Below, piece by piece: positions 25,777-32,244 of a stretch of DNA of 32,244 nucleotides. How positions within the stretch are numbered: position 1 is the first letter of the stretch; every line of letters starts with the position of its first letter. This DNA is from Burkholderiaceae bacterium. Its GTDB lineage: Bacteria > Pseudomonadota > Gammaproteobacteria > Burkholderiales > Burkholderiaceae_F. Below the pieces are notes generated by a model that saw only the letters and a program-made list of their open reading frames with translations, ran no database searches and was not told the DNA's origin. The DNA is taken from contig JALHMQ010000039.1 in NCBI GenBank assembly GCA_022843955.1, forward strand, positions 1 to 32,244. The letters are read 5' to 3'. The position numbers and the translations under genes were made by a program.

Positions 25777-28551
25777 ATGACCTTGCAGCGCGGGGCGCTC
25801 AGTACGCTGATTGCCGAAGGCGCGACTGTTGTCACGCCCAATCGGCGGCTGGCTCGCGAGATCAAGCGCCTGTATGACGCGCGGCAGGTGGCCGACGGTC
25901 GCCAGGTCTGGCCGGCCGCCGACATCCTGCCCTGGGAGGCGTGGCTGATCCGCAGCTATCAGGATGTCGCGTCGGCGAACATGCCTCCGGTGCTGCTGTC
26001 GGAAGTGCAGCAGCAGGTGCTGTGGGAGCAGGTGACCGCCGAGGCACGTTCCAGTCGGTCGCTGCTATTGCAGCCGGCGTCGTTGGCGGCCTTGGCGGGC
26101 GATGCGTGGTCGGTGCTCACTGAGTACGGCGATGTCACACAACTGGCGCGGTCTGCAGGCAACGAAGACCACCTGGCCTTTGCCGGCTGGGCGCGTGACT
26201 TCGCCCGGCGCATGCGCGCGCGCCAGTTGATCAGCCTGGCGGAACTGCCTGGCTTCATGGCGCAGGTGCTCGGCGCAGGCGCCTGGTTGCCGCCGGATCG
26301 ACTGGTGTGCGCCGGATTCGATTGCGTGGGCGACGCACAGCGCCGCTTGTTCGAGGCGCTGCGTGATGCCGGCTGCGCGGTGATCGATGCGCCCACCGAG
26401 CCTGAGCCGCGCCTTTCCGCGCCCGTGCGTGTGGCCTGCGCTGATCTGCCCGCGCAGTGGCAGCAGGCTGCCGCGTGGGCCTGCGCGCGGCTGCAAGCTG
26501 CGCCGCAGGCGCGCATCGGCATCGTTGTGCCCGATCTCGGCGCGCAGCGCGATGCCCTGGTGCATGCGTTGACGGACGCACTCACGCCGGCGTTGCGCGT
26601 GCAGCCTGACCAGGCCGCGGCGCGGCCGTTCAATGTGTCACTCGGTCGGCCGCTGGCGCAGGCGCCGCTGGTTGCCACCGCGCTCACGTTGTTCGATCTG
26701 CTGTGCGAGCCGCTTCCGATCTCGCGCGTCGGCAGCCTGTTGCGCTCGCCCTTCCTCGCTGGCGGTGGTCCTGAAGGTGCCGAGTCGGCGCGCCGCGCGC
26801 GGCTCGATCGTGTGTTGCGTGCCGATGGCCAGTGGGAGGTGGATCTGGAACGACTGCGCCGCGCCGCGGGGCGACTGGACGCCAGCGGAGGAGCGCATGG
26901 CGACAGCGCGCCACAACTGGGCAACGCGCTCACGCAGATCGAGCGCCGGCTGGCGCCGCTGCGCGGCCGTCGGCAGTCGCTGCCGGCCTGGGTGGCCGTG
27001 CTGTTCGACGCGTTGAGCGATGTGGGCTTTCCTGGACGTTCGCTCGACTCGGTCGAGTACCAGACCCATCGACGCTGGCGCGAATTGATGGCGAGCATGG
27101 CGTCGCTTGACACGCTGCTCGGCGTGATCAGGCTCGACGACGTCGTCGCGCGCCTGCGGCGCAGCGCGGGCGACACGTTGTTCCAGGCAGAAACGGGTGA
27201 CGTGCCGGTGCAGGTGCTCGGCGTGCTCGAGGCGGCGCACCTGCAGTTCGATCACTTGTGGGTGGCAAACCTCTCGGACGACCGCTGGCCGCCCGAGGCG
27301 CAGCCCAACCCCCTTTTGCCACTGGCGCTGCAGCGCGCCTGGCATGTGCCAGCGGCGTCGCCGGAGCTGGCCCTGGCGTCGGCTCGGCAACGGATGGACA
27401 GCTGGCGCGCGAACGCTGGCGAACTCGTCTATTCGCATGCTGAGAACGAAGGGGATCGTCCCGCCTCGCCCAGTCCGCTGATCGCGCAGGCGCCGCTGCA
27501 GCGGTTTGACCTTCTTGTGGTGGGAGCGCCGACGCCAACCGCGTTGCGCCTGGCCCGCGGGGTCGCTCCCGCGCCCATGGTCGATCAGCAGGCGCCCTTG
27601 CTCGACGCGCAGCAAGCGGCCCAGATGCGGGGCGGTACGCGGCTCTTCGCCGACCAGTCGGCCTGCGCGTTTCGTGCGTTTGCCGTGCATCGCCTGCACG
27701 CAAGCGCGCTGCAGACACCTGCGCCCGGCCTGGACGCTCCAACCCGAGGCGGATTGCTTCACGCAGCGCTGGAGACTTTCTGGCACGGCCTGCCTTCGCA
27801 GGCCGCGTTGCGCGCGCTCGATGTGGTCGCCCTGCATGCGCGCGTCGTCGCTTGTGCGACACGAGCGCTCGACGCACTGGCGGCACGGCAGCCGCATCTG
27901 CTCGGTCCGCGTTTGCGCGCGCTGGAGCAGGAGCGACTGCTGCGCGCAGTGCACGCCTGGCTCGACGTCGAAGACGCTCGGCCGCCGTTCACGGTAGTGA
28001 CGGTGGAAGCGGAAGGCGACGTGTCGATCGGCGGCCTGCGTGTGACTGTGCGTCCTGATCGTGTCGACCGACTGGCTGACGGCTCGCTCGCCATCATCGA
28101 TTACAAGACCGGCAAGGTGTCAGCCGCGGCTTGGCTTGATGAGCGGCCCGATGAGCCGCAACTGCCTATTTATGCCAGCGCCTATGCGAACGGTTCGATG
28201 GCGGGCGGCGCCCAGCCGGTGAGCGTGCTGGCGTTCGCGCAGCTGCGGCCCGGCGAGACCCGCGCCATCGCCGTCGCGGCGGCCGACGGCCTGCTGCCCG
28301 ACGCCCGCGTGATCGCTGACGATGAGATCGTGATCGCGCAGCCAGGCTGGTCCGGCCTGATGCAGGACTGGCAGGCATCGCTGGAGCGCCTGGCGCGCAG
28401 CTTCATCGAGGGCGACGCCGCCGTCGCACCCAAGCACCTGACCCACAGCTGCCGCTACTGCGATCTGCCGCTGCTGTGCCGGCGCGACGAACGCGCCAGC
28501 TTGGCGGCACGCCTGGCGGCGGACGAGCCGAGCGGGGTCACCGATGAGTGA
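25777..28551 (+). CDS. AddB-like Fe-S PD-(D/E)XK nuclease, DNA repair
   Basis: A 924-residue partner of the downstream helicase, probably processing double-strand breaks. The N-terminal part is helicase-like (VVTPNRRLAREIKRLYD) but has no Walker A, as expected for an inactive AddB-type motor; VQVLGVLEAAHLQFDHLWV around 480-500 matches the 'TIH..KGLEF' region in decayed form. The C-terminal nuclease has RPDRVDR (D761) and IDYKTGK (D775, K777). Four cysteines, C630 (QSACAFRAFA), C892, C895 and C901 (CX2CX5C), reproduce the AddB iron-sulfur clamp spacing. It resembles the family described only as 'probable DNA repair protein' next to UvrD genes in betaproteobacteria. Stop overlaps the next start by 8 bases. 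Confidence 0.85.
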   Translation: MTLQRGALSTLIAEGATVVTPNRRLAREIKRLYDARQVADGRQVWPAADILPWEAWLIRSYQDVASANMPPVLLSEVQQQVLWEQVTAEARSSRSLLLQPASLAALAGDAWSVLTEYGDVTQLARSAGNEDHLAFAGWARDFARRMRARQLISLAELPGFMAQVLGAGAWLPPDRLVCAGFDCVGDAQRRLFEALRDAGCAVIDAPTEPEPRLSAPVRVACADLPAQWQQAAAWACARLQAAPQARIGIVVPDLGAQRDALVHALTDALTPALRVQPDQAAARPFNVSLGRPLAQAPLVATALTLFDLLCEPLPISRVGSLLRSPFLAGGGPEGAESARRARLDRVLRADGQWEVDLERLRRAAGRLDASGGAHGDSAPQLGNALTQIERRLAPLRGRRQSLPAWVAVLFDALSDVGFPGRSLDSVEYQTHRRWRELMASMASLDTLLGVIRLDDVVARLRRSAGDTLFQAETGDVPVQVLGVLEAAHLQFDHLWVANLSDDRWPPEAQPNPLLPLALQRAWHVPAASPELALASARQRMDSWRANAGELVYSHAENEGDRPASPSPLIAQAPLQRFDLLVVGAPTPTALRLARGVAPAPMVDQQAPLLDAQQAAQMRGGTRLFADQSACAFRAFAVHRLHASALQTPAPGLDAPTRGGLLHAALETFWHGLPSQAALRALDVVALHARVVACATRALDALAARQPHLLGPRLRALEQERLLRAVHAWLDVEDARPPFTVVTVEAEGDVSIGGLRVTVRPDRVDRLADGSLAIIDYKTGKVSAAAWLDERPDEPQLPIYASAYANGSMAGGAQPVSVLAFAQLRPGETRAIAVAAADGLLPDARVIADDEIVIAQPGWSGLMQDWQASLERLARSFIEGDAAVAPKHLTHSCRYCDLPLLCRRDERASLAARLAADEPSGVTDE

Positions 28552-31500
28552 TCCACGGGAAGACGCGGCCGCGGTACGGCGCCCGGCCGATGCCGACGCA
28601 CGTGCGCAGGCGCTGGATCCGCAGCGCTCGTTCATCGTGCAGGCTCCGGCCGGCTCGGGCAAGACCGAGCTGCTGATCCGCCGCGTGCTGGTGCTGCTCG
28701 CGCATGTAGATGCGCCCGAGGAGATCGTTGCGCTCACCTTCACGCGCAAGGCGGCAGCGCAGATGCGCACCCGCGTGCTGGCGGCGCTCAGCCGTGCGAT
28801 GGACGACACGCCGCCGGCCAGTGACCACGAACGTGACACCTGGACGCTGGCCCGTCGTGCGCTCGCGCGCGACGCCGCCTGCGGCTGGGCGTTGACGTTG
28901 AACCCGAGCCGCCTGCGTATTCAGACGCTCGATGGCCTGTGCGCCGGGCTGGTGCGACGCATGCCGCTGCTGTCGCGCCTGGGCGGCATGCCGTCGCTGC
29001 AGGAAGATGCCGAGCCTTTGTATCGCGAAGCTGCACGCGCCACGCTGGGGCTGCTTGAAGCAGGCGATGCCGGCCACGCGGCTGCCATCGCGACCCTGCT
29101 GCTGCATCTGGACAATCGCAGCGGCGCAGTCGAAGAGCTGCTGGTGCGGATGCTGGCGCGACGTGACCAGTGGATCCGGCACGCCGCCCGCCATGATCGC
29201 GAGGGCGATCGTGCCGCGCTCGAGGCGGCATTGCAGCGGGTGCGGGCCGACGCCGTTGCGCCGCTGCAGTCGATGCTGGCGCCGGTGGCAGGCCGCCTGG
29301 TGTCACTGGCGGCCTGGGCCGCCGACAACCTGTCCGACGACAGCGCGGCCGCGTTGCTGGGCTGCCGCCAGCTTGCGGCCCTGCCGGGGCATGCGATGGC
29401 CGACGCCGCCGCCTGGCTGGGACTGGCCGACCTGCTGCTGACCAAGGACGGCGGCTGGCGCCGGCGCGTCGACAAGCGCCAGGGTTTCCTGCCCGCGGGC
29501 GAGGGCAAGACGCCGGAGGAGAAGCAGCGTCGCAAGGATGCGCAGCAGGCGCTGCTCGACCTCGTGGCCGATTGCGACGCGGTGCCGGGGCTGTGCGAGG
29601 CGCTGGCAGCGATCCGCGGCCTGCCTCCGCCGCGCTATGACGACGAACAATGGGAGGTGCTCGGTGCGGTAGTGACTGTGCTGCGGCTGGCGGCAGCGCA
29701 GTTGGAACTGGTGTTCGCCGCGCACGGCGCGTGCGACTTCACCGCGATGGCCCAAGGCGCGCTGCACGCGCTCGGCACGCCCGAGGCACCGTCGGACCTG
29801 CTGCTGGCCCTGGACGCGCGCATCGCTCACCTCTTGGTCGATGAGTTCCAGGACACGTCCGTCACCCAGTTCGAGCTGCTGGAACGGCTGACCGCCGGCT
29901 GGTCCGATGGCGACGGCCGCACGCTGATGCTGGTGGGCGATCCGATGCAGTCGATCTACCTGTTCCGCCAGGCGCAGGTCGGTCTGTTCCTGCGCGCGCG
30001 CCACGCCGGCGTCGGCAGCGTGCACCTGGAGGCGCTGCAGTTGTCGACCAACTTCCGTTCCGCCCGCGGCGTGGTCGACTGGGTCAACCACAGTTTCGCG
30101 CGGGTGCTGCCAGCGCGCGAAGACGTGGCGCGGGGCGCGGTGCCCTTCGAGCCGGCCACCGACTGGCATCCGGCCGGGCCGGCGCCGGCGGTGACAGTGC
30201 ATGCGTTCATCGATGGCACCGCGGCGCAAGAGGCCACGCACGTGGCAACGATCATCGAGCAGGCGCGCGCCACTGATCCGGCGGGCTCGATCGCCGTGCT
30301 GGTGCGCAGTCGCTCGCATCTGGCCGCGATTGTCCCGGCGCTGCGCGCGCTGGCCGTGCCGCTGCGGGCGGTCGAGATCGAGCCGCTGCGAGAGCGGCCG
30401 ATCGTGCTCGATCTGCTGGGGCTCACGCGTGCGCTGCTGCATCCGGCCGACCGCATCGCCTGGCTCGCGGTGCTGCGCGCGCCCTGGTGCGGACTGCAAC
30501 TTGCCGATCTGATCCAACTGGCCGGCGCGGATGCGCGCGGCACGGTGTGGCCGCGCCTGGCAGACGCCGTTCTGCTTGGAACGCTCAGTGCCGACGGTCA
30601 GGCGCGCGTCGCCACACTCGTCGCTGCGCTGTCCCCGGCGCTGCAGGACGCACGCCGCGGCAGCCTGGCCGATGCGGTGGAAGGCACGTGGCTGCGCCTG
30701 GGCGGCGCCGATTGCGTGCGCGCGCCGCGCGATCTCGACGATGCACGGGCCTACCTCGACCTCCTGGCGCAACTGGAACAGGCTGGCGATCTGGCTGACC
30801 TTGGTGAACTCGAAGCGCGCATCGACAAGCTGTATGCCGCGCCCGATCCGCTCGATGCGGGGCAGGGCGCAGCGGTTGAACTGATGACGATCCACAAGGC
30901 CAAGGGTCTGGAGTTCGACACGGTGATCATCCCCGGCCTGAACCGGCGCACGCGCACCAGCGAAGCGCCGCTGCTGGCGTGGACCGAGCGGCCGCGATCG
31001 CAGGGCGAGCCCGATCTCGTGCTCGGCGCTGTCGCTGCCGCCGGTGCCGGCCACGATGGCGTGCACCGCTGGATCGGCAATCTCGAACGCGAGCGCGAAC
31101 GGCTGGAGAGCGGTCGACTCATGTACGTCGCCGCCACGCGCGCCCGCCAGCGACTGCATCTGCTCGGCACCGCTGCACGCGCGCAGCGCAAGGAAGGTCC
31201 GGCGTTGCGCGAACCGGTCAAGGAGTCGCTGCTGTCGGCGCTGTGGCCGGCGGTGACCGACGAGTTTGCCGCCGCCTTTGCAGCTCAGGTGCCGGCGCCG
31301 ACGGTGGCAGCGACAGGTCCAGAGGAACTCGATGCGCGCACCTGGCGCCTGCCGCAGATGCCCGCGGTGCGGGCGGACGATGCGCGCTTGCCGCGCATCC
31401 ACTGGGCCGCCCCGACGCCCGCGGCGGAGGACCGGCGCCTGGTCGAGTTCTCCTGGGCGGGCGAGACAGTGCGCCTGGTGGGCACGCTGGTGCACCGTTG

Positions 31501-32005
31501 GTTGCAGCGCCTTGCCGACCAGCCGGGCCGCGACGACGCTTACCTGACCGCGCAGGCCGTGGTCATCGAACGCGAGCTGGCGGCGCTGGGTGTTCCGCAG
31601 GCAGAGCGTGCCGGCGCCGTGCGGCGAACCCTCGCCGCGCTACAAGGCGCGCTGGCAGATGCGCGTGGCCGCTGGCTGCTGATGGCGCGCGAGGGCGAGG
31701 CTCAGTCAGCGAGCGAACTGAAGCTGACCGGCATCGATGGCGGCCGTCTGGTCAACGTTGCGATCGACCGCAGCTTCATCGAAGACGGCGTGCGCTGGGT
31801 CATCGACTACAAGACCGGCAGCCATGAAGGTGCTGGACGCGACGCGTTCCTCGATCGCGAGGTCGAGCGGTATCGGGACCAGTTGGCGTGCTACGCGCGA
31901 CTGGTCGCCGCGCTCGGACCGCAGCCTGTCCGCTGCGGGCTGTATTTCCCGCTGCTGGGTGGCTGGCGTGCATGGGATGCCAACCTTCCCGGGGCCGCCG
32001 CCTGA
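28544..32005 (+). CDS. AddA-like UvrD/RecB-family helicase-nuclease
   Basis: An 1153-residue superfamily 1A helicase with a fused nuclease. Seen in order: the Q-motif and Walker A, LDPQRSFIVQAPAGSGKTE (K40, T41); ALTFTRKAAAQMR (motif Ia); VDEFQDTS (D433, E434; Walker B); LVGDPMQSIYLFRQA (motif III); LSTNFRS (motif IV); MTIHKAKGLEFDTVIIPGL (motif V); LMYVAATRARQRLHLLG (motif VI). The C-terminal RecB-type nuclease has VIDYKTGS (D1088, K1090). Thus it should unwind and cut DNA ends, with the AddB-like protein as second nuclease. RecB is an alternative name, but no RecC or RecD gene adjoins and the partner has AddB cysteines. The ATG lies within the preceding gene's end (ATGAGTGA). Confidence 0.9.
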   Translation: MSDPREDAAAVRRPADADARAQALDPQRSFIVQAPAGSGKTELLIRRVLVLLAHVDAPEEIVALTFTRKAAAQMRTRVLAALSRAMDDTPPASDHERDTWTLARRALARDAACGWALTLNPSRLRIQTLDGLCAGLVRRMPLLSRLGGMPSLQEDAEPLYREAARATLGLLEAGDAGHAAAIATLLLHLDNRSGAVEELLVRMLARRDQWIRHAARHDREGDRAALEAALQRVRADAVAPLQSMLAPVAGRLVSLAAWAADNLSDDSAAALLGCRQLAALPGHAMADAAAWLGLADLLLTKDGGWRRRVDKRQGFLPAGEGKTPEEKQRRKDAQQALLDLVADCDAVPGLCEALAAIRGLPPPRYDDEQWEVLGAVVTVLRLAAAQLELVFAAHGACDFTAMAQGALHALGTPEAPSDLLLALDARIAHLLVDEFQDTSVTQFELLERLTAGWSDGDGRTLMLVGDPMQSIYLFRQAQVGLFLRARHAGVGSVHLEALQLSTNFRSARGVVDWVNHSFARVLPAREDVARGAVPFEPATDWHPAGPAPAVTVHAFIDGTAAQEATHVATIIEQARATDPAGSIAVLVRSRSHLAAIVPALRALAVPLRAVEIEPLRERPIVLDLLGLTRALLHPADRIAWLAVLRAPWCGLQLADLIQLAGADARGTVWPRLADAVLLGTLSADGQARVATLVAALSPALQDARRGSLADAVEGTWLRLGGADCVRAPRDLDDARAYLDLLAQLEQAGDLADLGELEARIDKLYAAPDPLDAGQGAAVELMTIHKAKGLEFDTVIIPGLNRRTRTSEAPLLAWTERPRSQGEPDLVLGAVAAAGAGHDGVHRWIGNLERERERLESGRLMYVAATRARQRLHLLGTAARAQRKEGPALREPVKESLLSALWPAVTDEFAAAFAAQVPAPTVAATGPEELDARTWRLPQMPAVRADDARLPRIHWAAPTPAAEDRRLVEFSWAGETVRLVGTLVHRWLQRLADQPGRDDAYLTAQAVVIERELAALGVPQAERAGAVRRTLAALQGALADARGRWLLMAREGEAQSASELKLTGIDGGRLVNVAIDRSFIEDGVRWVIDYKTGSHEGAGRDAFLDREVERYRDQLACYARLVAALGPQPVRCGLYFPLLGGWRAWDANLPGAAA

Positions 32006-32019
32006 GACGGAACAAGGCG

Positions 32020-32049
32020 TTGGGCGGGTTGCCGCGCAGGGGATAGACT
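32020..32049 (+). promoter_or_regulatory. Probable sigma70 promoter of the SRP RNA gene
   Basis: TTGGGC (32020-32025), an 18-base spacer and TAGACT (32044-32049, 4/6 match) place the expected start 7-8 bases later, at 32057, exactly the first base of the folded SRP RNA. The GC-rich bases between -10 and +1 resemble the discriminator of stable-RNA promoters. Confidence 0.55.
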
Positions 32050-32056
32050 CCGTTCC

Positions 32057-32152
32057 GGCGGGCCCCCTCGCATTTGGGTGTCGTGAATCTGGTCAGGTCG
32101 GGAACGAAGCAGCCACAGCGAAGTGCCTGAAGTGCCGAGGATCAGGCTCGCC
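32057..32152 (+). ncRNA. ffs: 4.5S RNA, bacterial small signal recognition particle RNA
   Basis: This is the RNA scaffold that binds Ffh and FtsY for cotranslational targeting to the membrane. The diagnostic apical domain is present: GGTCAGGTCG, tetraloop GGAA (32101-32104), CGAAGCAGCC. It carries the CAGG/AGCA asymmetry of the Ffh-binding internal loop. The ends close: GGCGGGCC (32057-32064) pairs with GGCTCGCC (32145-32152), including one G-U pair. Length of 96 bases is usual for the Alu-less type. A promoter and a strong terminator flank it. Confidence 0.93.
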
Positions 32153-32197
32153 AAAGCCGTCCGCAAGGCGGACGGCTTTGGCGAGCCTCATTTTTTT
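32145..32197 (+). terminator. Intrinsic terminator of ffs, 20-bp stem sharing the RNA's 3' end
   Basis: A perfect 20-bp stem, 32145-32164 with 32168-32187, closes a three-base AAG loop and is followed by TCA and seven Ts (32191-32197). Its first eight bases, GGCTCGCC, are also the 3' strand of the SRP RNA closing helix, so the two folds exclude each other. Confidence 0.92.
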
Positions 32198-32203
32198 GGG
32201 ATG

Positions 32204-32233
32204 CAGGAGGAAGGGGCTGCGCCCTTCCTCCTG
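32204..32233. repeat. Perfect 12-bp hairpin repeat at the window end
   Basis: CAGGAGGAAGGG (32204-32215) and CCCTTCCTCCTG (32222-32233) form an exact inverted repeat around a GCTGCG loop, starting 6 bases after the T-run of the ffs terminator. Purine/pyrimidine-rich hairpins of this kind recur between genes in Burkholderiales genomes, as I recall; whether it is a dispersed element here cannot be seen from one copy. Confidence 0.6.
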
Positions 32234-32244
32234 GACCTCCTTCC

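Noticed and set aside
29303-31495. A 730-codon minus-strand frame opposite the AddA-like gene
   Set aside because: Same shadow pattern; the plus strand holds all helicase motifs in order.
28544-32005. RecB of a RecBCD complex
   Set aside because: No recC or recD is adjacent, and the upstream partner has the AddB-type iron-sulfur cysteines.

Overview
The window is about 32 kb of GC-rich bacterial chromosome. Gene content and order point to a betaproteobacterium, most likely of the order Burkholderiales: an OmpA-family protein with a polyproline hinge beside mtaD and gyrA; the serC-pheA-hisC-tyrA-aroA-cmk-rpsA-ihfB series; lapA-lapB next to cysM; and rpmE2-rho-trxA beside an AddAB-like helicase-nuclease pair. 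It is core genome. I see no CRISPR array, insertion sequence, prophage, tRNA or recognisable defence island.

Layout. (1) 1-1753, minus strand: the 5' part of an OmpA-family gene, cut by the window edge inside a run of at least 26 prolines, preceded by an SAH/MTA-deaminase-like amidohydrolase. (2) 2028-13414, plus strand: gyrA, then the mixed-function 'aromatic supraoperon' serC, pheA, hisC, tyrA and aroA, and after a break cmk, rpsA and ihfB, closed by a strong intrinsic terminator. The break is a small membrane-protein gene (DUF2061) on the opposite strand that overlaps the end of aroA. (3) 13549-16330, plus strand: lapA and lapB (LPS assembly control), a ComEA-like HhH protein and cysM, tightly packed. 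(4) 16385-18060, minus strand: a compact trio of two P-loop kinase-like proteins and an unrecognised protein, followed by a frameshifted UPF0114/YqhA gene (18117-18683). (5) 18791-19937, plus strand: htpX with a sigma32-like promoter, a long leader and its own terminator. (6) 19951-23116, minus strand: a MATE transporter and a GT-C type membrane glycosyltransferase. (7) 23183-25456, minus strand: trxA, rho and rpmE2, with an internal promoter before rpmE2 and a UUCG-loop terminator after it. (8) 25777-32005, plus strand: an AddB-like Fe-S nuclease and an AddA-like UvrD helicase-nuclease, translationally coupled. (9) 32020-32233: promoter, 4.5S SRP RNA gene, a 20-bp-stem terminator that shares sequence with the RNA, and a second perfect hairpin at the window end.

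How they work together. Region 2 joins serine synthesis, the shikimate end step, and Phe, Tyr and His transamination with nucleotide and translation functions (CMP kinase, S1, IHF). Region 3 is envelope homeostasis, and HtpX adds membrane-protein quality control. Regions 7-9 group transcription termination, redox, double-strand-break processing and membrane targeting. The observations most worth a second look are the AddAB-like pair, the SRP RNA/terminator sequence sharing, Ala at the GyrA quinolone position 83, the frameshifted YqhA gene and the heat-shock-like htpX promoter.
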